Of a DNA stretch of 64,000 bases, positions 60,401-64,000 are shown piece after piece. Every line of letters begins with the position of its first letter. The first letter of the stretch is position 1. This DNA comes from Pseudohongiella sp. O18. Lineage in GTDB: Bacteria; Pseudomonadota; Gammaproteobacteria; Pseudomonadales; Pseudohongiellaceae. The notes beneath the pieces are model-generated. The model was not told the DNA's origin and did not search any database. It saw only the letters and a program-made list of their open reading frames with translations. The DNA lies in NCBI RefSeq assembly GCF_021729085.1, contig NZ_JAJSAR010000001.1, positions 1,116,001-1,180,000 on the forward strand, written 5' to 3'. The position numbers were made by a program, and so were the translations under genes.

Positions 60401-62016
60401 CGCCGGATAATCCGCTGACAGCGCCTGGCTACTCAGGAGACCTGATGGTGGGCAGCAGTGAAGAGTTTGTTGTAAGACCATTCGGTTTCGCCATCGACTT
60501 TCCCGGCGCGCAAGGGCTGGACCGGGCTGGCAGTCTGCCAGCAAACAATTTTGCTGACCGCAACGGCGCCACTGCAGACTCCTATGCCGCGGACCAGGAC
60601 GGCAATGTTTTTGTAAATGCTGGTGAGGGTTTTGATCTGGTTGTGACGTCAATGGGATGGCAGGCTGGTGACGACGTGGATCAGAATGGTCAGCCAGATG
60701 CGGGTGCCAACCTGCATGATAATCGCGCAACACCCAATTTCTACTATGACAGTGATGGCGTCAGTGATAACTATCGCATCAAACTGTCGGTCACAGAAAA
60801 CCAGGTGGAAGCTCTGGGCGGCGTGCGTGGGACGCTCAGCCAGGATATTCTCAATTACAATAGTTTTAATAACTACGCGGTTGCCGCAACAGGGTTTCTG
60901 AATACCAATTATAATGAAGTCGGTATCATCGACTTACAGGCGCAATTGGTCGACAGCAATGAAGACCCGGTCACTTACCGCGGAACTGATGTGATTAATG
61001 GTGCAGTCAGTGACGTTGGACGCTTCTACCCGGTTCGTTTCGAAGTGACCAGTGATATGTTGCTGCCACGTGTTAACGCCACGTGCAGTCCGCCATCCGT
61101 ATTTACCTACATGGATGAGCCTTTCGGTGTCGAAGTAGAGCTGGTCGCCCGCAATGTGCAAGGCGACCCGACTGTGAACTACCGAAATGTCTTCGCAAAG
61201 CTGGGCGCATACAACGACCTAAATTTCCGGGCGATCGAGGAAAGTAACCCCGGTGACAATAATAACCTGACGACGAGACTGGCAAACAGCAGCGTGCCAA
61301 CTAATTTCCAGACTGACTGGGGGTCCATACAGGGTGGCGAGCTGGTGCTTGATGGCAATCTGATATTCCAGCGGGCCAACCCGGCTGACCCAGACGGCCC
61401 ATTCTCTGGTCTGATCATTGCCATGGTACCGATTGACAGTGACGGCGTGACGCTGGATGCTGGCGATCTTGATGCCGAGATAACGGACGGCGACCCAGAG
61501 TTCTTCGAAATTGACAGACATGATTTCCGATACGGCCGTTTGCTTGTAAACAATGCCTACGGTCCGGAAACCGAGCCGCTCGCCATTACGTTACAGGTCG
61601 AATACTTTGATGGCAGCCGGTTTATCATTAACAGCGACGACAACTGTACATCGATAAACGCCGCAGAGTTGGACCTGCTGTCGGGCACCTATACCGGCAA
61701 TCTTGATGACGGTGAGACAGCGATCACTACACCACAGACCTCCACTTTCCATGACGGCCGCATACAGGGAGTTCAGGCAGCTACCAACCCAACTGATCCA
61801 ACGCTGGAAGCATCAGCGCCAGGCGAAGACAATGGTGGCACCGTTGATGTGGAGTTGGATCTGGACGATCTGGGGCTGCAGTTCCTGCAGTTCCGCTGGC
61901 CGCATCAGGATGTCAATTACAATGAGAACCCGCGTGCACAGCTTGAGTTTGGTCAGTTCCGCAGCCACGACAGGGTCATTAACTGGCAGGAGCTTTATAA
62001 CGGGCCGTCACCCTGA
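51412..62016 (+). CDS. mshQ: Giant MshQ-type tip adhesin with glycine-rich N terminus
   Basis: At 3,534 residues this is the largest gene here, and far longer than the roughly 1,000-1,500 residues I expect for MshQ. Layout by approximate residue: export signal 28-51 (ending VIAQ); two glycine-rich domains 88-353 and 359-613, each with SSGTFTPP-type start and GGSGIVIVRY end; an Ig-like module 614-713; four tandem Cys repeats 717-1190; a central region to about 1460; a DUF3344-like segment (AAYLYWMASGDEED, 1477-1825); two DUF11-type modules (to about 2130); a propeller-like segment (NNLAFGPSDLVRYDP) to 2416; repeats 5 (2417-2535) and 6 (2731-2870) flanking a jelly-roll-like domain; and a DUF6701-type C terminus typical of MshQ. 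It is likely exported as the pilus-associated adhesin. Confidence 0.9.
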   Translation: MRDQRLTRPPHTSKAPDCRRGKSAGRQMLGWGARLLAAVAAGTMGVSLVIAQTPGPLPVIGTGGNTIQQVTSPLFGTGGNSQYTQGAYRVHVFTGSGTFTPPQGLTQLDVLIVGGGGGGGGFRDGGGGGGAGGLRWETGVTVNQSSYNIVVGPGGAGGNNTNTASGDGQAGGNSSFGALTATGGGGGGRGDGSATTSAGKNGGSGGGGGSTNQNNNPRAGGLGTSGQGNNGGQSNTSSNNNNQAAGGGGGAGAAGAAGSNGAAGNGGIGQDFSAQFGTGVGASGWFAGGGGGGKRNSQSAGTGGQGGGGNGNNQNGGGSAGQANTGGGGGGGGGVGTFNGQNGGSGIVIVRYIPPTENFVVHSFTSSGTFVPPPGVSSVDVLTVAGGGGGGTSRGFGTAGAGGGGAGGLVYRTGFAVSGSVPVTVGAGGAAGAGAANQSGGNGGNSTFGSLTALGGGGGIGGNGQGNAGGSGGGSRGAAGGLAQQPGAATTGSGSAGGTSGGSPGGAAATGGGGAGGAGQNLAGTSGETGGNGGVGLSYNISGTSTFYAGGGGGGAAQNLAAGGTGGNGGGGNGGNDATPPTAGTANRGGGGGGGNNSVDGAAGGSGIVIVRYRPPSASITTQPSTSAISATPFNQPAVVTLLDASGNPVVGRNVTANIETGGGTLGGTTTVATNGSGQAVFTDLTITGSAGVRTLGFTPTGTNTKLISNNVTLISYHFEISHQTSNGRCSAFTPITISVVDSNNNPVTNFAGTFTLNNSSVGSYALAAGQQGSVNDATLNDGQAQVTMVAGNNGSIVVNFSTSVVQTYQFNASAGSIGTQNYAISLTIEDCAFRIFHDGASSACTVEPITIRVVTASGTTVAGYTGSVNISTAGVTGGNWSKTSTASDALGTLTPGTANTGAASYTFVAADNGEIILNFQNNSIETVNFNIVAANVSQPSGQYDPNLTNTACTFRVTHSGSSDVCSIEQITLTLVNNVGTQITNYTGTVNLSTSTGFGTWVDIGQSDGSLVDPVNEDGNATYAFQASDNGQIVLGFRHSSNTGPVNINVSDGVSLDPRSSANMYDQNIQIALCTFEISHGSAANACEITPVTFTVRDSSNNIATDYIGTMRISNNTNAGDWLLSGTAEGSITAPSGVNTGIADYTFDVDDQGQVILNFTSTITGIINFDVEDGLIVENGAFDPNLFYSGCFPSIFDGAQCTNPGTSTSVSIPATNTQASLKSRMVLMATMQIGDSSPGTSATFAGVPMTRVIRVENDDQALGVTTEIWAIFDADLPSAAGSYAGVFSGGVNNPSICMISVTGVEQGIPIPAATPSQGPVNGNTYTGPFVNGQHTVSSGITTDTNNSFVFSVVANDTILFNSFNSWFFRPSQPLSTLSGIWGGYISSGSPPFREAPTQSRPNQAPVGDDDPRGASAGSAGVLSAAGFIEVVEPFEGFSFQGPTMNAMAVAAFRPLINGEPLADDYVPVTLYETYSGSMSYVALGNSMRLNGSRADLVPDPSVDCTFVAEGTGTTGTLSLPAGSTVTAAYLYWMASGDEEDADNQVSFGPDGSEVAVVADQMFQAVNVTAVDAGFFAGYAEVTSLVSGSGTYRVKDLAVQNGGVWDDNGTCAGGWAMIVVYEHPDERLRVLNLFHGLQPFQYSAFTLVPRNFRMATYDFAEILPNGQVTHITLEGDEQLSTGDESLGIQTAPNATTFSSLPNSFNTSSNEFNSTVTRPIYAVGGTGFFEFQSTAGINGDGYQIDFPGPDAQESGRSGNQIGSTWGIDVDTHYLSPTVLQNFSQPNAEAEEITTRYSAGQDVVLLVSEVISVTNFPIADMEVFLSQSGTLKVNGTANYQVTVTNNGNGSVSGGDANGEVTVAMRLPAGMSFTSTGAVSGTGWTCSVTLSPGAFTCTYDIATTYSGGQLPSGSSLPVININAQIGSPTDFPLLDNTTPVVVRMQHTGGNCTAEANGYIPDPESCDRAPQFDNRNDLQGGVIDIDDLNQKSSSNNNVDRVVSSIRGLETNLRMQKSVIGTLETGQTGQYQLIVTNLGPDPTSATITVTDSQPTGVQFTSASGVGWTCGTVSPTLSCTYAGSLAVNASATILLNVDVVGGQGFNVTNTAQVSIGTGNFDTVPSNNAATDITTIVGPPVASQERFLLSVSTPANSTSIGGLGPFENHDLIIYDPATDQATMFFDDSLVNSGRIDDINAVHLLKNGHLILSANGSSTIGSNNLAFGPSDLVRYDPILDQATLFLDGDTVFADPNNTNINGVYVMDDCSANNNNESCSVLFTTTTGGVAGTNNLAFTSSDIVIYYRSGPLAGQAAIYLEGSDSDVFGATEGNGNVNVDAFYLRVDPNNPSGVIDTFVLSADNATAVIGEGLDPVTGTLFTRDDVTELDRTAGETQNLFVGDEQLGVFETSNNNRRLDALHLIEDGYIGHFRVRQDQGGSVCEAGVIRISKHDGLTHNLDTDYYGSVRISTSTNYGTWQLQTGNGTFTDLGNGDARYTFASSDGGEVVLRLLHDQANTVNVNVTNGIATELAGSEDPNFTFNDVLTPITWFDTFTTSAFTNNEGSRNWSGAWTEVDGVSGTVGSGAGPGTGNIQVITATGRLRLTSSVAANNNSISPSLTRVFDLDAVPFSEDVFLNLRYGHTALAASDSLVVEARGSSSDPWLLVNNFTNITANQANSSIPVSYNLSTILGNGSQSFSATSQVRFRVNSGYELERYFYVDQIEIATATNECGYTGTGSLDHYAISHSGFGISCVGSTITITAHDSQDDPIDAGGETINLSIAPAKGVWARVLSGAGALTSIASQTDNGVASYTFAPGEQSVSLLLNYTVPAGASQPVNINVQGVTSTKTEIEDPTLQISEAGLRFYNETQSNETIPYQIAGKPSNVNPLAQILTLQGVRSSDDNPQQCVPLFDAGQTLTIGVAAECKNPGSCQAGESFSVNGETVSLVNDNSTDGATTYTDIDLNFVTQSSGAPGATLVLNYSDVGVMQLHGRFDIPFGFFGTPSPDNPLTAPGYSGDLMVGSSEEFVVRPFGFAIDFPGAQGLDRAGSLPANNFADRNGATADSYAADQDGNVFVNAGEGFDLVVTSMGWQAGDDVDQNGQPDAGANLHDNRATPNFYYDSDGVSDNYRIKLSVTENQVEALGGVRGTLSQDILNYNSFNNYAVAATGFLNTNYNEVGIIDLQAQLVDSNEDPVTYRGTDVINGAVSDVGRFYPVRFEVTSDMLLPRVNATCSPPSVFTYMDEPFGVEVELVARNVQGDPTVNYRNVFAKLGAYNDLNFRAIEESNPGDNNNLTTRLANSSVPTNFQTDWGSIQGGELVLDGNLIFQRANPADPDGPFSGLIIAMVPIDSDGVTLDAGDLDAEITDGDPEFFEIDRHDFRYGRLLVNNAYGPETEPLAITLQVEYFDGSRFIINSDDNCTSINAAELDLLSGTYTGNLDDGETAITTPQTSTFHDGRIQGVQAATNPTDPTLEASAPGEDNGGTVDVELDLDDLGLQFLQFRWPHQDVNYNENPRAQLEFGQFRSHDRVINWQELYNGPSP
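51739..52430 (+). repeat. Glycine-codon-rich tract 1 in mshQ
   Basis: Long runs of GGT/GGC codons encode GGGGGG blocks separated by Asn, Ala and Ser. The coding strand is G-rich with many GGTGGTGGT and GGCGGTGGC units. The tract encodes most of the first glycine-rich domain (about residues 110-340). Confidence 0.9.
52565..53220 (+). repeat. Glycine-codon-rich tract 2 in mshQ
   Basis: A second domain-sized tract like the first (residues about 385-603), beginning after a repeated HSFTSSGTF-type strand. The two copies share start and end motifs but are not identical, so they look like an old duplication. Confidence 0.88.
53560..54972 (+). repeat. Four tandem ~120-residue Cys repeats in mshQ
   Basis: The units start near 53560, 53895, 54259 and 54622. 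Each begins with (F/Y)xIxHxxxxxxC and TxITI, then Y(T)GxVN(L/I)S, G(T/N)W, AxYTFxxxDNGxIxLNF and VNxNVxDG, and ends with DPNL...C. Two more units occur near 58669 and 59603, so the repeat has been copied within the gene. Confidence 0.8.
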
Positions 62017-62022
62017 CGGCCC
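62002..62022 (+). terminator. Hairpin overlapping the mshQ stop codon
   Basis: GGGCCGTCA-CCC-TGACGGCCC is a perfect 9-base stem that contains the mshQ TGA (62014-62016). A short TTGAAATT follows. It is the best candidate for the end of the msh transcript. Confidence 0.6.
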
Positions 62023-62083
62023 TTGAAATTGGTCTGGGCAGCTACCATGATGAAATGAGTATGTTTCTGTAGCAGGATCGCCC

Positions 62084-63190
62084 ATGAACACGTTTTCAGC
62101 CCGATTGACCCGCTTGCTGGCTGCCTGCTGTGTGCTGGTCTCGTCCATCCTGGTTCTGGCACCAGCGCAGCTTGCCGCGCAGGCAGCCCCCGATTACACA
62201 GCCTTTCGCACCAACGATGAAGACAACAACATTGAGGTCTTCAAGAAAGCCAGCCCATCGGTGGTATACATCACCAATTCCCGACTCGTGCGGCGTTCGT
62301 TCCTGTCGCTGAACCCGGAGGAGATACCTCAGGGCAGCGGCTCAGGTTTCGTATGGAATAGCGATGGTTATATTGTCACCAATTTCCATGTCATTCAGAA
62401 CGCATCACGCCTGACGGTTCGCCTTCAGGATGGTACTGCCTGGGACGCGCGAGTGGTGGGCGTTGAGCCCGACAAGGACCTGGCGGTGCTGCATATTGAA
62501 GCGCCTCAGGATCATCTGGTTCCCGTTGAGCTGGGAGACTCCTCATTGCTGGAGGTCGGGCGCAAGGTCATCGCCATTGGCAACCCATTTGGTCTTGATA
62601 CCACTCTGACCGTTGGCGTGGTCAGTGCATTGGGTCGCGAAATCGATTCAGTGACGCGGCGTCGGATCCGGGACGTCATTCAGACAGATGCTGCCATCAA
62701 TCCGGGCAATTCGGGTGGACCACTGCTGAATTCCCTGGGCCAGCTGGTCGGCGTGAATACTGCCATCTATAGCCCCAGTGGAGCCAGCTCTGGTATCGGT
62801 TTTGCGATACCGGTTAACACCGTCAAAAAAATTGTACCTGAGCTGATTGAGTTCGGACGTGTGCAGACGCCAACGCTGGGCATTGCCATGTTCCCGCCTC
62901 AGTATGCTGATTATTATCGCAGCCGCTGGGGTATCACTGGCGTGATTGTGCTGGATGTTATCGAGGGCGCCAGTCCCGAACGCGCGGGCATGCGAGGTCT
63001 GACCGAGACCAATCGCGGTATCCTGCTTGGTGATGTCATTATCGAGGTGGATGGTGAGCCGATCGCTGACGAAGATGATCTGCTTAACGTGCTGGAGAAT
63101 CGCGAGGTCGGCGACATCATCGAAGTTATTTCAATGCGTGATAATCAGCGGGTAAGTTACCGTATTGAGCTACGGGCCAGCCGGCAATGA
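62084..63190 (+). CDS. HtrA/Deg-type periplasmic serine protease with one PDZ domain
   Basis: The 368-residue protein has a signal peptide (cleavage near LAAQA). The trypsin-like triad is H102 (TNFHVI), D132 (KDLAVL) and S210 (NPGNSGGPLL). One PDZ domain lies at about 255-365 (GVIVLDVIEG; GDVIIEVDGEPI). It resembles DegS/DegQ-like proteases with a single PDZ but is secreted rather than anchored by a long transmembrane segment. It follows the mshQ terminator and probably acts in envelope protein quality control. Confidence 0.93.
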   Translation: MNTFSARLTRLLAACCVLVSSILVLAPAQLAAQAAPDYTAFRTNDEDNNIEVFKKASPSVVYITNSRLVRRSFLSLNPEEIPQGSGSGFVWNSDGYIVTNFHVIQNASRLTVRLQDGTAWDARVVGVEPDKDLAVLHIEAPQDHLVPVELGDSSLLEVGRKVIAIGNPFGLDTTLTVGVVSALGREIDSVTRRRIRDVIQTDAAINPGNSGGPLLNSLGQLVGVNTAIYSPSGASSGIGFAIPVNTVKKIVPELIEFGRVQTPTLGIAMFPPQYADYYRSRWGITGVIVLDVIEGASPERAGMRGLTETNRGILLGDVIIEVDGEPIADEDDLLNVLENREVGDIIEVISMRDNQRVSYRIELRASRQ

Positions 63191-63210
63191 CAGGATAAGA
63201 CCTCTGGCAG

Positions 63211-63240
63211 CTGATGCCCTGCTTGCATCAGGGCACTCAG
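63211..63240. terminator. Convergent hairpin between the HtrA gene and the ABC-F gene
   Basis: TGCCCTG (63215-63221) and CAGGGCA (63229-63235) form a 7-base stem, with outer CTGA/TCAG pairs. It lies between two convergent stop codons and may terminate both genes, but no U tract is evident. Confidence 0.45.
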
Positions 63241-63241
63241 A

Positions 63242-64000
63242 TCAGTCCGTATCCTCCAGAAGCGCACTTTTTTCCAGCCAGGCTTCTTCGGCCTGGCTTA
63301 GTTCCGCGCTGCAATATCCCTGCTGACGCACCAGGTCGGCGAGCTCGTCGCGGCGACTGTCGTCATACAGTCCAGGGTCAGCCAGTTTGTCTTCCAGTAA
63401 CTTCTGCTCGGCACTCAATCGGTCTATGGTTTTTTCCAGCTGTTTGACTTCACGGCGCAGGGGCGCCAGCTGTTCACGTTGCTGGGCCGCCTGGCGTCGC
63501 AGTTCTTTTTTGTCGCCCGACGAGCGGTCCGCGCTGGAGCCTGCTGATGCCGCGTTGCTTTTTCCTGATGCATTACCAGCCTTGCTGTCCGTTTTTTCGG
63601 TAGCGGCTGTAGCAGGCTTGGCTGCTGGGGCGTCAGGGTTCTGCATCCAGGCGGCGTAGTCGTCCAGGTCACCCTCGAATGTGTCGAAACGCCCGTTGTG
63701 GACCGTATAAAACTCGTCGACCGTGTTGGCTACCAGGTGGCGATCGTGAGAGACCAGCACCAGCGCTCCCTCAAAGCCCTGCAATGCGACGGTGAGTGCG
63801 TGGCGCATCTCAAGATCCAGGTGGTTGGTGGGTTCGTCCAGCAGCAGTACATTGGGCTTTTGCCAGACTATCAATGCGAGCGCCAGTCGTGCCTTTTCTC
63901 CACCTGAAAAGTTGATGATCGGCTCAACAACACGATCGCCGCGAAAATCAAAACCGCCAAGGAAGTTGCGTACTTCCTGTTCGCGCACTTTCGGGTCATG
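63242..64000 (-). CDS. ABC-F family ATPase, C-terminal part (YheS-like; cut by window end)
   Basis: The frame is open to the last base, so the N terminus lies beyond the window. The visible 253 residues hold the second ATPase half: signature NFSGGEKARLALAL, Walker B LLLDEPTNHLDLEMR and the H-loop VSHDRHLV. A charged coiled-coil tail follows (DKKELRRQAAQQREQL, KQLEKTIDRLSAEQKLLEDKL), as in YheS. ABC-F proteins act on the ribosome rather than as transporters. The linker is Ala/Ser/Lys-rich. Confidence 0.9.
   Translation of the reverse strand, partial: HDPKVREQEVRNFLGGFDFRGDRVVEPIINFSGGEKARLALALIVWQKPNVLLLDEPTNHLDLEMRHALTVALQGFEGALVLVSHDRHLVANTVDEFYTVHNGRFDTFEGDLDDYAAWMQNPDAPAAKPATAATEKTDSKAGNASGKSNAASAGSSADRSSGDKKELRRQAAQQREQLAPLRREVKQLEKTIDRLSAEQKLLEDKLADPGLYDDSRRDELADLVRQQGYCSAELSQAEEAWLEKSALLEDTD

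Overview
The window looks like a chromosomal segment of a Gram-negative gammaproteobacterium, probably a marine or aquatic one of the Pseudomonadales/Cellvibrionales type. This rests on gene order seen here (hemX-hemY; ubiD, rho, trxA, hemB; asmA-mutY-yggX; hisB-hisH-hisA-hisF followed by a YibQ-type deacetylase, ctpA, envC, gpmI, rhodanese, secB), on a large TonB-dependent receptor, and on a complete MSHA-type pilus locus. A more exact placement (for example a Pseudohongiella-like lineage) would be a guess. I see no prophage, transposase, CRISPR array or plasmid function. Apart from one tRNA the window is densely protein-coding.

Region 1 (1-14,400) is housekeeping. It holds the 3' end of hemX and an unusually short hemY, ubiD (ubiquinone), rho with a large nested palindrome at its 3' end, trxA, hemB, a membrane (VTT/TVP38) plus flavin disulfide-reductase fusion, an orphan FliL-like protein, an MscS channel overlapping dsbB, then gshA, pckA, hslR and the nucleotidase yrfG. 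Several of these concern thiol/redox balance (trxA, dsbB, gshA, the reductase fusion).

Region 2 (14,400-26,500) has a TonB-dependent receptor, a secreted metallo-beta-lactamase-fold hydrolase, a tRNA-Phe whose terminator is duplicated around a hairpin-rich spacer, yggX-mutY-asmA, a DUF4168 secreted protein, and a two-component pair whose NtrC-type regulator carries an altered GAFTGA motif.

Region 3 (26,500-36,400) has the histidine genes hisB, hisH, hisA and hisF, then a minus-strand envelope group (divergent polysaccharide deacetylase, CtpA protease, EnvC amidase activator), gpmI, a membrane rhodanese, secB and trmL.

Region 4 (36,450-62,020) is the highlight: a continuous MSHA (type IV) pilus operon with mshI, a pilN-like gene, mshJ, K, L, M, N, E, G, an mshF-like gene, mshA, C, D, O, P and a giant mshQ. 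MshI/PilN-like/MshJ form the inner-membrane platform, MshK/L/M/N the secretin side, MshE/G the motor (MshE carries two c-di-GMP-binding MshEN motifs), MshF-like/A/C/D/O/P the major and minor pilins, and MshQ the exported tip-type adhesin. MshQ is 3,534 residues, more than twice the length I would expect, with two glycine-rich domains at its N terminus, six copies of a Cys-containing ~120-residue repeat, DUF11-type domains and a DUF6701-type C terminus. The secretin MshL also carries a glycine-rich insert. A small opposite-strand gene splits mshP from mshQ.

Region 5 (62,020-64,000) has an HtrA-type periplasmic protease and the 3' part of an ABC-F ATPase (YheS-like) running off the window edge.
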